Assembly: GCA_025765615.1 (NCBI GenBank)
Contig: JAIVFJ010000241.1
Span: forward strand, 1-64,000
From: Zopfochytrium polystomum
Taxonomy: Eukaryota > Chytridiomycota > Chytridiomycetes > Chytridiales > Chytridiaceae
Direction: 5' to 3'
Length of the DNA: 64,000 nucleotides
Position 1 is the first letter of the stretch. Each line of letters opens with the position of its first letter. Below are positions 1-9,577 of the stretch, one piece after another. Under the pieces are notes generated by a model. That model saw nothing but the letters and a program-made list of their open reading frames with translations, was not told the DNA's origin and did not search any database. The translations under genes and the position numbers were made by a program.

Positions 1-1039
1 ACCATTGCATCCACATCTCCTCGGTCAACTCCCAAAGGGCTCGAATCCGCCACACCTGGCACTTGCACAAAGGCCACGACAGGAACATGATCCGAACATC
101 GTACCCACTCTATATGGTCTGCATCGACAACAGTCACAGACTTCGAAACGAAAATGGCATCGAAACGAAAACCCCAGTTGCTGCGTCGATCGGGGCGCCA
201 CCATGTAGTGTACGAAACTCGCAAAGGGTGAATCGCACGGAAGCAATCAGTGAACTCCAAAGAAAAGGTCTGCAAACCATGAACGTTCCTCAGGGAGAAA
301 GCCAGACGTAATCAGTCTGAGGAGTGAAGGGTGAATGTCGAGGTCAGTAGAGGAAACATTCCAATCAGCGCCAACAAGTAATGTCAAGCCAAGCCGTCGT
401 AGGTCGCGCAATCGGTCCAAAAGAGCCTGACAGAATCGAAGCTTGTAAGGAATGCGGTGCTCACGTCCACGAACAGCTGCTGGGCAATAAACTGACACCA
501 GGACTGTTCCACCAAAGCGAACCTCGATATAGCGACCCCTCCATCTCAGACTCACTCCAGCCTGGGAAACAATGGAGGACACTGTCTGGGGTATCACATC
601 CAAACACACCACGCCGCCACCAAAATCCCAATTCCATTCCGGCCAATCTCTGCAGGAACCTCCGAGGGAATGGGACATCCCAACCATTGTGTGACTGGAG
701 AAAGTCAAAGCCAGCCACCTTCGAGAATGCAGTCCGCGCCAGTCGAGTTTCTTGGAGAAAAACTATATCGTATGAAAGGGCAAGAGCAGCGAAATCGGCA
801 GACTGACGTACAGCAGACCTGACCGAGTTCACGTTCCATGACATCACAGTGAGTCCACGCTGCAAGGAAAGACCAAGGACTTCATCAACATGATCCTCCA
901 AATTGTCACCGTTGTTGGAATCCTCCCCATCACTGTCCAACTCACTCTTTCGACTCAGCGCATCAGCAACCACGTTATGCGTCCCCCTTGATGTGTCGGA
1001 TCGAAATGGGGGTTGTACGACCGAATTGCAAGAAGCCAA
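1..1039 (-). pseudogene. Exonuclease III/AP endonuclease-like (EEP) domain fused after RNase H; continues beyond the window
   Basis: About 30 residues after the RNase H end begins VMSWNVNSVRS, followed by IVFLQETRL, VLVSVYCPAA, LLVGADWNVSSTDLDI, CFRAIHPLRV, YTTWWRPDRRSNWGFRFDAI and CSDHVPVVAF. These match, in order, the active-site blocks of the EEP superfamily (Asn; Glu; Tyr; Asp and Asn; Trp; Asp; terminal Asp-His). One frameshift lies near 660-700 and another near 240-250; otherwise every catalytic block survives. This domain is the nicking enzyme of many LINEs and is not expected in a gypsy element, where integrase normally follows RNase H. The last frame is open to base 1, so more protein lies outside. 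Confidence 0.8.
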
Positions 1040-1431
1040 CGTTGTGTTGTTGCATCCAGTGTGTCAGGTTTCGCAATAGCACCGAGAAGTGCCCGAGCGT
1101 CTGTCTCCAGAACAAACTCAGCACCATGAACATGCTGATGAGCAGCCTGAAGCGCCCTCAACGTCGCCAACACCTCACGCTTGTGCTGGTCATAACGTCG
1201 CTCCACTTTGTTGAACCGCCCTGACAAGAAGAGAACTGCATACCGTCCTGAACCCTCGTCATCATCCTGCCCCAACCACGCACCCCACCCAGTTGGTGAA
1301 CCATCAACAGTCACATACAACGTCTTCGTGTAGTCGGCGTCGCGAAGCACAGGGTCTGATGAGATCGCCTCAGCAAGGGTCCTTCTTCGCCACTTCAATC
1401 GCGTCAAGATGATTCTCGATGTGGACACCAC
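955..1431 (-). pseudogene. RNase H domain (EEP retroelement), frameshifted from RT
   Basis: The gypsy RNase H order is visible: LYVTVDGSPTGWGAWLGQ (Asp), RRYDQHKREVLATLRALQ (Glu), FVLETDARALLGAI (Asp), and after a frameshift near 990 the closing NVVADALSRK (Asp). All four catalytic acids are therefore present, but they are spread over two frames. The domain would degrade the RNA strand of the RNA/DNA hybrid during element replication. Confidence 0.8.
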
Positions 1432-2914
1432 GCTTCATGACCGTATACAGAGGGTCTGCACGCTCTGCAAACCGAGGAACGTACTGCCGGAAAAAAACGT
1501 GGCTAGGCCAGAAAAACGATCGGACATCTTTGACTGACTTCAACGCACCCCACTGAAGCAACTTCTTCGACTTCGCCCAGCCAGGGGATCGACCTTTGTC
1601 ACTGACGTGGTGACCAAGGATATCTGCCTCCCGTACACAAAACCTCGACTTCGTTCCTGACAGCGTCACCCCACACTCCACCACACGATCCAGGACACGG
1701 CCAATAAGTTGGATATGCTCCACCACAAAAGCACGACAGCCAAACTTGTCAACAGAACGGTCTGCATGGCGAACCTTCGGACCCTTCAGCACATAATCGT
1801 CCAAGTACGGATGGCAGTGAAGTGGAATGAACGGCTGCAAAATCTTCACTGACGCTCGTTGAGCAATGGAAACTGAATTTGTCCACCCCTGCGGCAACGT
1901 GACCATTCGCATCAGCCCAAGTGGTGTCTCAATCGCAGTCAGATCACGGCTGGCTGGGTTGAGAAGGAACTGGTCATAGAACGAATGGCAATCCAAGGGT
2001 GAGTAAATAGCGCATCCAGTGTATTCTTCCACGATGTCGTTAATGCGTGGCGGAATGTTAGCATCGCGAATGGTGACTCTGTTCAGTGGCTGTAGATCCT
2101 GAATGAAGCGAATTCCTCCATCCTTCTTTGGAACTACGAAAAACGACGCAGAGTACGGACCAAAACACGGCTCCATGATCCCAGCATCCAACTTTGCCTG
2201 AAGAAACTCGATAATCTTAGCCAACTGAGCGTACGGGATCTTCCGCGGCCGAAACTTCCACGGAGTATGCTCGATAGTGTTGATGACAATGGGCTCGCAA
2301 ATCTCCGGCCTCACCATCCCACGCTCCTCCAGCATGAATGAAAACGCCTCCGGAGTTGACCTTAACGTATCTCGTAGCAGCTGCTGCTCCGAGACTGATA
2401 GCCAATCAGCGTCCGAGCAAAGTAGATCCATCCGCTCATCTGTCAGCGCTGCCAAAGCCTCCTCGCGCGTACGACGTTGTCGAGGCCCCCGCCAAGCTGC
2501 AGGAGCTGACCCGTCAAGCGGAGCCAAGGCAGGCCGGACCTTCCGAGCAACTGGCTTGTACATCGTTTGAACATCAACTTCGCGATATCCAGCACTGCCT
2601 ATCGACTCTCCCATCACCTCCGCATAGCACGCCCGAAGCAAATCGAAATCTGCGGGGCAGTCGACAACTCCATTGCGTTGTAACTGCGTCGCAATCCCCA
2701 ACACATCCTCTGTCGATCGGCTCCTTGAAATCTCCAGCACTGAATCGATGCGCTCGCCAGGGCCAAGCTTCCCTGCACGCCGCAATCGACAAGAAAGTCC
2801 ACGTACAGGTTGATGCGACGTCGCTGTCCAACCTCCAAGATCACTGACAACACCAAGCTCCGACGACAAAACATCCGTCCAGTTTGTCTCCTCCCAATCC
2901 AACTGATCCGTCAT
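1370..2914 (-). pseudogene. Ty3/gypsy-type reverse transcriptase (EEP retroelement)
   Basis: A 514-codon frame beginning with its own ATG at 2914. RT blocks appear in order: VPKKDGGIRFIQDLQPLN, YSPLDCHSFYDQ (first catalytic Asp), LPQGWTNS, and HPYLDDY (the YxDD box with both catalytic Asp). Then DILGHHVSDKG and VKDVRSFF, typical of the gypsy thumb/connection. The polymerase residues are intact. The frame is lost at about 1380, where RNase H continues in another frame, so I call it a pseudogene. The N-terminal 170 residues resemble nothing I recognise. Confidence 0.85.
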
Positions 2915-3772
2915 CGTAATAAATCAGCGCCGACCAAGGCCTATCGAAAACGTGAGGGAAACGAGAAAAGGCGGTGGCAAACCAGTCAAAAGCTGTCGCG
3001 GAGGTGGCAAACCAGTTCGAAACCTCGGGGTCGGCGATAAAGCCGCAGATCTGATGCGGTCACAGCTGCCACCCCCAGCTGGGAAAGGGAGAGCGATGCC
3101 CCGCGGGGTCTGGGACGCTCCAGGCCCGAAAACGAGGATGTGAAGTGGTGTACGCGATGAACTGCTCCCAGTCGTTGCAGGCAGATGCAACGACACGACT
3201 CTCAGCGACGGCAGTGACGACAGCGATGCAGCGACGACAGCGCGGCGGCGGTGCGGCGACAGGGCAGCTCGGCGGAGCGACAATGGCACGGCAACGACAC
3301 CGTAGCAGCGACGACGAAACGGTGGCGGCCGCGGAAACAGCGGGCGGCGCAGCAGCGGCGGCGGGAGAGCAGAAGAGAGCACGGGACTGTTACTGAGACA
3401 AACGACCAAACAAAAGGGGGGGGAAAATCAAACAATTCCCGAAACAATTCCGCTCCTGCACCCGTGAAATCCGCCTCTTCCAGCGAAAAATGGTGCAAGA
3501 AAAAAACCATAAAGGTGAACACGACGGAACGGTGAACGCGAAACGTAGTCCCCAAGCAGTTGGTCCTGCAAGAAAACCCAAGAATCAAACACCACGACCA
3601 GTTCACCCGAAGTCGGGAAGGAGTGAAAAAGAGGGAACCAGTGGAACCGGAGTGCTCGGAGGAAACCACTAACCCTTCGAGCAACATAGAAAAGGAACAG
3701 AAGAGAACACAGGGGAAAAAAAAACATTCTAAGGGAAACCCACGTGGGCAGAAAAGAAAGCACTGCATAAGC
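2915..3772 (-). other. Spacer between protease and RT of the EEP retroelement
   Basis: About 860 bases separate the protease stop from the start of the RT frame. Frames here are short and Arg/Ser/Pro-rich, with no domain I recognise. It may be a true non-coding spacer of a two-ORF element, decayed coding sequence, or a later insertion. Inference only. Confidence 0.4.
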
Positions 3773-4900
3773 TCAATGTGCCTCTTCAGTTGCAACCTCA
3801 CTTGGCACTCGCTTATATCCTCGCGTTCTTACCAGAGCACGATGGCCTGGGTTAAGAGGAGAGGTCATCTGAAACCAAAGTGTATCGCCTTCACGAATGA
3901 ACTGTCCATGCACATAGTCAATGAAATTCTGTCCGAGAAGAAGTCGGAACGGAGTCCGCTGGTCCGACTGTGACGGAACAATGAAGCAGTGAAGATAACC
4001 CCGTACACCCTGGATATCGAAAGGCACAGCCGCCAGACGGGTGAGCTCACGGGTCTCCCCATGCACTGATCTCATACGGATAGGGTATGATCCAGTCGAA
4101 CAGGAGTCCTGAATAGCGTCGAAAATAGAGTCGGACACCACACTGACCTGCGAACCAGAGTCGATGAGTGAGTCAATCACTGTCAGCTGCGTCGTGCCCT
4201 GGCCAAGGACAATGGTTGGAGCACGCGGGCAGATAGAAACAACTGGGCTGCCACCCGGTGGTAGTGATTTCGAGGGCATGGTGGTGGTCTCTGCAGCTTG
4301 CTTCATACAAAAGACTGAACTGACTCCGGCCCGAGCAACAGCAGCCTCCACCTCCACTGCACGGTCGATTGACTCGACCACCCCGTAGAAACCACATTCA
4401 ATTGGCGCCTTTGATTCAACCACTGCGACTGACTCCAACACCGTTGGAGCTGGGCCTGTCACAGCCTGCATACGACCCCCGAGCTGCTTGTGTGCAAGAG
4501 TCCTTACGCCTGGTGAAATGGCAAGGACCTCTCGAAGCGTCAAGGTGAGGGTGCCATCAAGCACCTGTTCGAAAATCTTTGCATAGTCCTCATCTCCTCC
4601 AGCAAGCGGAAAGACTCTGATCTGCTTCGCCTTCTCCTTCTTCTCTCCGTCAATCTCCATCGTCTTCTCCTTTTGCGCCTTCGTCTTCTTCCGTGACGAG
4701 CTGGGTGGAGCTGGGTCGGGTGGAAGACCTGGCACTGGCAAGCCATGGGGAGCCACCACAGGAGGCTGAAGATGAGGAAGCGGGCGGAACACAGGTGCGG
4801 CGGGGGGCAGGTGTGAATGACGGATCTGGTGCAGCTGGCGCAGCAACAGCTGCAGGCTGTGGGAGTACCGATGATCGTGGCCCGAAGCTCGCCCCTCCAC
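3773..4900 (-). CDS. Retropepsin-like aspartic protease region (EEP retroelement)
   Basis: An open frame of 375 codons that continues Gag in another frame. The last 150 residues form a retropepsin fold: IDSLIDSGSQVSVVS gives the catalytic Asp in DSG, and a later FRLLLGQNFIDY matches the hydrophobic-hydrophobic-Gly motif that packs under the active site. The function would be maturation of the element's own Gag/Pol. The region before the protease is low-complexity and Lys/Glu-rich. The frame stops at 3773, and RT only resumes in the same frame 860 bases further on, so in this copy protease and RT are separate. Confidence 0.7.
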   Translation of the reverse strand: MEGRASGHDHRYSHSLQLLLRQLHQIRHSHLPPAAPVFRPLPHLQPPVVAPHGLPVPGLPPDPAPPSSSRKKTKAQKEKTMEIDGEKKEKAKQIRVFPLAGGDEDYAKIFEQVLDGTLTLTLREVLAISPGVRTLAHKQLGGRMQAVTGPAPTVLESVAVVESKAPIECGFYGVVESIDRAVEVEAAVARAGVSSVFCMKQAAETTTMPSKSLPPGGSPVVSICPRAPTIVLGQGTTQLTVIDSLIDSGSQVSVVSDSIFDAIQDSCSTGSYPIRMRSVHGETRELTRLAAVPFDIQGVRGYLHCFIVPSQSDQRTPFRLLLGQNFIDYVHGQFIREGDTLWFQMTSPLNPGHRALVRTRGYKRVPSEVATEEAH

Positions 4901-6620
4901 TTGAACCCTTCACCTTCTTGGGAACAACTGACTCCTCCCCACTTGCTGGTGGCCAAGCCACATCCAGATCCCGTGCACGCTTTGCCATGAGAGAGTCCAC
5001 ATGTTTCGGCAAAAGTCGTCGCTCCAATACCCCTTGCACAATGTCCGCCGCTCTGAATGAAAGGCCTACTGGGTCAATGGAAAGAGAGGCAAGATAGTCG
5101 AGAACTTCCAACTTCCCAATATCCTGGTCGGCCTCAAAAGTTGCGGAGAACACGTCAGGCGTTACACCGAGGAGTGGGAACGAGCTTCCTGCAGCCTCAT
5201 CTGCCTCACTCGCATCGCTGCTGTCCCCATCGTCAAACACAATGAGAGTGCTTCCGTCAAGCGGAAGTGCTGACACTTCGTACATGTGCGACGCAACTGC
5301 TGGTGGAGGGGCAACAACATCAATAGGCCGCCCAAGCTGACGCATACGATCCCGAACCACCTTCCGAGCGCCATGGATAGGGTCACCAGGAATCTCATCG
5401 CCCATCCCCCTTCGCCCATTATCCCCAATCCTGACCCAATGAATCCTCTTCGTTCGTCTGTTCAACACCACTTCAGCACCTGCCACCTCGTCGTCCTGCA
5501 ATGCATCACAGTTTGCACGATGATGCCCACGCTCCATGCAATACCAGCAGCGTACTTGCGACACGTCAATAGCATCCACGTCGGCAACCTCAAACACTGT
5601 CGAAACTGTCGGTACCTTCGGGACGTTCTGATGTTGGATATACTGCTGCATTGCAATGGTGAGGTCGCGAAACATCTTTGTTAGGTCAGCGACTTCGGCC
5701 TGAGAAGCCGCCGGGTGTCTGGGAGGCGGCAGCTGCGGAGGAACAAATGAAGGCAGAGCAAAAGACGGCAAGGGCTGCGGCGGCGCCAGCACAGACGGAA
5801 CAACAGGAGCGGAAAAGGTCGGCGCCAAAGGGACTGTCGCACTCGGCATGTACGGGTAGAAAGCCGGGTTCTCCCGTGTCGGACCAGAGTGCCGTAAGTT
5901 CAGAAAGGCGCCGAAAGCTCGCTTCAGCTCGTCGAGCGTGATGTCCTCCGTCGTCGTCAGGAGTCCGTTGAAGGCCACCCCAGGGGGAGCAGCAGTCATG
6001 GACGCAGTCGGCACTACAGGAGATGACGCTCCGCTAGTGGCTCCCGAGCCTGCAGCTGCAGCTGCTGCACGTGACGCTGCTGCCTGTACAGCCGCCATCG
6101 ATCGCATGTTGGCCACGTTCTGGCACACTGACGTGTACGTAAAAGGGTCCATCGCACTAAGGAAGAGCCGGACAAGGTCGGAGTCCGTATAATGGGAGGG
6201 GTTCGCCATCTCCGACCGCATCCTCTCCAAATTGCCAATGGCGCCTTCCCAAATCGGAGCCCAAGTCGGAGCGGCTCGAAGCGTTATAACGAAGCGCTGG
6301 ATGTCTTCATAAGTCGTCGGTGGCGACATGTGTCGGTACGCTGCAAGGACAGCCTCGCGCAAACCCTCGACTGTCAATGTCGCCGTCCGGTCACGCCACG
6401 CCTGTGCAACCTGCTGCGCATGCGAATGCTCAGGGAAAGCAGCGTCGATGATATAGCGAACGACCTCTGGTTCGCGATACTGGGCTGCTGTCGCGGCCAT
6501 CCTCCCGACGCACAACCTCAACTGTTTTCCCCACTCTCTCACATGACGCTCATCAAACACCGGGACCCCATGCTGAGTAAACTGGATCGGAGTACCCTCC
6601 ATCCTGGCAGATCTGCGCAC
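4650..6620 (-). CDS. Gag-like protein with CCHC zinc knuckle (EEP retroelement)
   Basis: A 656-codon open frame without internal stops. The N-terminal 200 residues have the helical, Ala-rich look of a Ty3/gypsy capsid region. A Pro/Ala-rich linker follows, then a CCHC knuckle (CWYCMERGHHRANC, spacing C-x2-C-x4-H-x4-C) near residue 375, the nucleic-acid-binding signature of retroelement nucleocapsids. The acidic, Ser-rich C-terminus overlaps the protease frame between 4650 and 4900; the protease frame is offset by +1. That may be a recoding site or an indel. Two possible starts exist (6620 and 6602). It would package the element RNA in cytoplasmic particles. Confidence 0.75.
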   Translation of the reverse strand: MRRSARMEGTPIQFTQHGVPVFDERHVREWGKQLRLCVGRMAATAAQYREPEVVRYIIDAAFPEHSHAQQVAQAWRDRTATLTVEGLREAVLAAYRHMSPPTTYEDIQRFVITLRAAPTWAPIWEGAIGNLERMRSEMANPSHYTDSDLVRLFLSAMDPFTYTSVCQNVANMRSMAAVQAAASRAAAAAAGSGATSGASSPVVPTASMTAAPPGVAFNGLLTTTEDITLDELKRAFGAFLNLRHSGPTRENPAFYPYMPSATVPLAPTFSAPVVPSVLAPPQPLPSFALPSFVPPQLPPPRHPAASQAEVADLTKMFRDLTIAMQQYIQHQNVPKVPTVSTVFEVADVDAIDVSQVRCWYCMERGHHRANCDALQDDEVAGAEVVLNRRTKRIHWVRIGDNGRRGMGDEIPGDPIHGARKVVRDRMRQLGRPIDVVAPPPAVASHMYEVSALPLDGSTLIVFDDGDSSDASEADEAAGSSFPLLGVTPDVFSATFEADQDIGKLEVLDYLASLSIDPVGLSFRAADIVQGVLERRLLPKHVDSLMAKRARDLDVAWPPASGEESVVPKKVKGSSGGASFGPRSSVLPQPAAVAAPAAPDPSFTPAPRRTCVPPASSSSASCGGSPWLASARSSTRPSSTQLVTEEDEGAKGEDDGD

Positions 6621-7203
6621 CTGCGGCGATGGGGGCTGGGTCCAAAACGTGAGGGTGTGACAGATGGGTCCCGTCGTGGCGCCTTGCTGTGTCAGCTCGC
6701 TGTCGCTGTGTCGACTCCCTGTCTACTGGTCGCCTCGCTCTGTTGGCTCGCAGGTCAGGACTCGTCGGCTTCCTGTCTCCGTGTCGTCCTCTGCGTCGTC
6801 TGCTGTGTCGAGATCTCGCTGTTTGCTCACTCTGTCGGCTCGTTCAGGTTGCGACCTTGTCGCAACCCAAAACCTGGCACGCTCGATGTGGAAGTCTCGG
6901 CGGGACTACCTACACCTGGCAGACGATGGGCGTGCGACCCCAGGTCTAACGTACGCGAGTTGAGGCAGTGATGACGACGACGGAGGACGAAACAGCGGTG
7001 GCACAGGAGTGGCGGAAGACGGAAGCGGGCCAGCACGGGCAGCACAAACAACCTTGTTCACGGGACCACTCAATGCAAACAAAGACAGAAAAGAGAGAAA
7101 GAATATCGACAGCAAACGGGACACAAGACCCTTCAACAGGACCCTAAAAGAGGGAAATAGCCACTGAAGGGTGAACAAGGGAAGCAGCCGAAGCTTCCAC
7201 AGT
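6621..7203 (-). other. Leader or possible 5' LTR of the EEP retroelement
   Basis: This stretch lies directly upstream of the Gag ORF and has no convincing coding content of its own. On the minus strand it begins TGTGGAAGC near 7203 and contains ACACAGCA followed by GGCGCCACGACGGGACC around 6670-6690, which could be an LTR end and primer-binding site. Without the opposite LTR the assignment is inference. Confidence 0.3.
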
Positions 7204-7366
7204 GGTTGGGCCAGAAAAATAAAAGGGGGGGGTCATGGGATTATTCCCAATCGCGCATTGCCGCTGTCTTTTCGAAATCACGCTACCCATGGGGCTGTCT
7301 CGCCCATCGCGCACGGCAGCGGGGCCTAAAAAAGCCAAATTTCCTTGTCCTTTGAGCCGTCACTCG

Positions 7367-7375
7367 TATAAAAAG
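7367..7375 (+). promoter_or_regulatory. TATA box of the small secreted-peptide gene
   Basis: TATAAAAAG lies 114 bases before the ATG at 7489. The leader is pyrimidine-rich and then CAA/AAC-rich, with AAAATAAAAA immediately before the ATG. This is a plausible strong core promoter and start context. Confidence 0.6.
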
Positions 7376-7488
7376 GGGCCGCTTTCTCCCCTTGGTGCCT
7401 TCATCCAGCCCTCACACTCCCTTCCAAGCAAAGCACAACCGCCAACAGCCTTTTCAACCGCTCCCAAGAACAAATCAAAAAATAAAAA

Positions 7489-7795
7489 ATGCGCTTCTCC
7501 TTCTCTTCCCTGATTGCTCTCCTGGCCGTTGCCGCCGCCATGATGGTCAAAGCTGCACCGGTCGACCCCGCCAATGTCGCTGCACCCAACGCCCGCGTTG
7601 CTGATTTCGGATCTGGTAAGCCCTGCCTCATCACACACCATCTTGATCAACGTCTCTCTTCCATTTCCTTCGCAAAATGAATCATTGTTTTCGTCGTTTG
7701 TTTGCTCCCTTGTTTCGGCGCAACTCACAACCCTCCCTTGAACATTAGACGACTGCCACCGCAACGGACCCAGCTCGGGCAACAATTGCATTTGA
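7489..7795 (+). CDS. Small secreted cysteine-containing peptide (57 aa, two exons)
   Basis: Exon 1 (7489-7615) starts MRFSFSSLIALLAVAAAMM, a clear signal peptide with a probable cleavage after KAA or so. A GTAAGC donor at 7616 and a CATTAG acceptor ending at 7748 remove 133 bases; the join is in frame (Ser, then Asp from G|AC). Exon 2 (7749-7795) encodes DDCHRNGPSSGNNCI and a stop. The mature peptide is only about 35 residues with two cysteines that could form one disulfide. The TATA box, A-rich start context, signal peptide and canonical intron make it a believable gene. Function unknown; a secreted effector, adhesion or signalling peptide is possible but not shown. Confidence 0.65.
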
Positions 7796-8383
7796 TGGAC
7801 GCCCCTTCCCAGTCTTCCAGATGCTTTAGCTGTTCTTTTGATACTCTTCATTCAGACGTGCCACACCTTGCGCATTTTGGTTTAGTTTCTCTGCGGACTC
7901 GTTCCTGCTTTTGTTCGCGATGCCTTTGCGTTTTGCAGTTTGAAGCTGTTGTCGTAAAATAGAGTCCACTTAGAGAGTCATTTCTTCAGCGTTCCTTGTC
8001 ATATTAGCATTTGCGCTTATTGAAATGACCAACCGAACGCACGACTTCACAGTGAAATTTCCAGATTCTTCAGTGACGTTTGAAAGCAGCCGCGAGGCAG
8101 TCTATGCTCCTTTGCAGTGCGTCCCTCTCCATTTCTCCATTTTTGCCCACTGAGCCACTGAGACAGGGTCGCTGATCCCATCGGAACAGCACACATGATG
8201 ATGATACATCACTGGCGGAGACAGGAATCGGGAAAAAAAAATGATGACCACGGACTCTGGCGAGAAGCTTACATAAACAGTACACCACATTGAGTTATTC
8301 GTTTCTTATCGCTTGGCCGTTTCGATGCCCAAAAATTAAAGTGCGAATGGTAACACCCACTGCCTGTCAACCCGTTTCCCAGA
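7796..8383. other. Intergenic, no gene seen
   Basis: This stretch holds the 3' flank of the peptide gene (plus) and the 3' flank of the L1-domain gene (minus). I see no coding signal or repeat. Confidence 0.5.
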
Positions 8384-9561
8384 TTACTTCCCCGAGCCTT
8401 TGTTGAATGCAGCCTTGTGCGCCTCCGCTTTTGACTTCTTGGTGAGTCGCTCAACAACCGTATTTGCACCGTCCTCTGCCTTCCTCTTCGCCGCTTTCCC
8501 CTCGACTGGCGGCAACGGTGCCTTCTTCACTTCAACCTTCTCCTCCTCATCTTCTTCCTCCTCCTCCTGGGCCTCCTCCTCGACTTTCTCGTCCTCGGCA
8601 TCGGCTTTCTGCATTTTCTCTTCTTTCGCCATGTCATCATCTGCTTCTTCGTCCTCGGCCCCATTCACTACCGCTACGTCCTCTTCAACCCCATCAACGC
8701 TTCCAGCGCGGACTGGCCTGCTCTTGGTGTATAGCGTGATGCTCCGAACACTCTTCCTGCCACCGGGAATCGTTTCAATGATGTGAGGAAAAGCTTCAGT
8801 GATGTTGTCTACAATCTCGCTTTCTGGGAGCGCAGCCGTCGCAATTTGGACGTGGCTGAGTAAGTTTCGTAACAAATCGCCCAATTTTGATTGGATTTAA
8901 AAAAAATTAATCAAACACAGACGGTCAGAGGAGGTCCTTACATCGTGTTGGCGGTAATCTCCAATTTGGTGGTCATCCGTACGTTGTCTAAAGCCACTTG
9001 AATTTTCTTCGCAGTAGGCTTTCTGATATCGATCGGAAAAGCGCGCCTGGGTTGGGAGGAGATGAACGAAAATTCAGACTATTGACGATAATTGGGTGGG
9101 GCGGCTCTGCTCACAAGAAGAATTCCTTTGGGGCCTTTTTCATGTTTTCGGGGTTTTTGAAGATCCGTTCGTCCGCGAAGCACAGCTCGTGACAGCCAGA
9201 CGCGCTTTGCCATTCTTGCTTGGACACACTAGCGAACTCGTAAATGGAGTCGATCTGCACTTTTTGCTCCTCCACAAGCTCCTGTAATTCATATAACTCT
9301 TTGGCGTCCTCCTCGACAAACAGGCAGATCTTCGCATTGGGTGAGAAGCGAGAGCGAGCGAGTTTTCTTTTTTTTTTTTTTTGTTTGAGGGAGAAGGTGG
9401 GACGATGATTTGAACTTCTTCAGGTGGCAATAATAATAAAAAAAGACTTGGTCGATAGTTTACATGTCCACTGGTTTGCAATCGCAGGAGACGGCCAGTT
9501 GGATTGCCGCGTTTTCCTTGCTGTCGGTCTTTGCCAACACCTCCGCTACGGCGGACTTGAC
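8384..9561 (-). CDS. Ribosomal L1-domain protein, C-terminal part (RSL1D1/Cic1/Utp30-like) with acidic-basic tail
   Basis: Exons on the minus strand read as an L1 fold. 9561-9464 starts VKSAVAEVLAKTDSKENAA. About 9335-9120 carries KICLFVEEDAKELYELQ and the ELCFADERIFKNP block. 9040-8945 carries AFPIDIRKPTAKKIQVALD. The last exon from about 8855 carries VQIATAALPESEIVDNITE, the usual L1 C-terminal helix region. A Glu/Lys-rich, nuclear-protein-like tail ends at 8384. Family members work in nucleolar 60S ribosome assembly. The acceptor of the second exon is not clearly in frame, so boundaries are uncertain and some decay is possible. It may be the second half of one gene with the upstream L1-like region. 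Confidence 0.55.
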
Positions 9562-9577
9562 CTGTCACGTTGAGCTG

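Larger units (their letters stand above)
1..7203 (-). mobile_element. Decayed Ty3/gypsy-like retroelement with an EEP endonuclease region; runs off the window start
   Basis: Reading leftward on the minus strand there are, in order, a Gag-like ORF with a CCHC knuckle, an aspartic protease, an 860-base spacer, a gypsy-type reverse transcriptase, an RNase H and an exonuclease III-like endonuclease. The order up to RNase H is that of Ty3/gypsy elements. Normally an integrase follows, but here an EEP domain follows with only about 30 residues between. At least four frameshifts interrupt the RT-to-EEP part, so this copy is dead. The far (3') end and any 3' LTR lie outside the window, so a later integrase cannot be excluded. 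The 5' limit is an estimate: a TGTGGAAGC-type start near 7203 would fit an LTR, but no second LTR is available to prove it. Confidence 0.8.

Noticed and set aside
1..1039. EEP domain as a host AP endonuclease gene next to the element
   Set aside because: It follows the RNase H end by about 30 residues with no start codon or promoter between, and shares the element's frameshift decay. Still, a nested LINE cannot be fully excluded.
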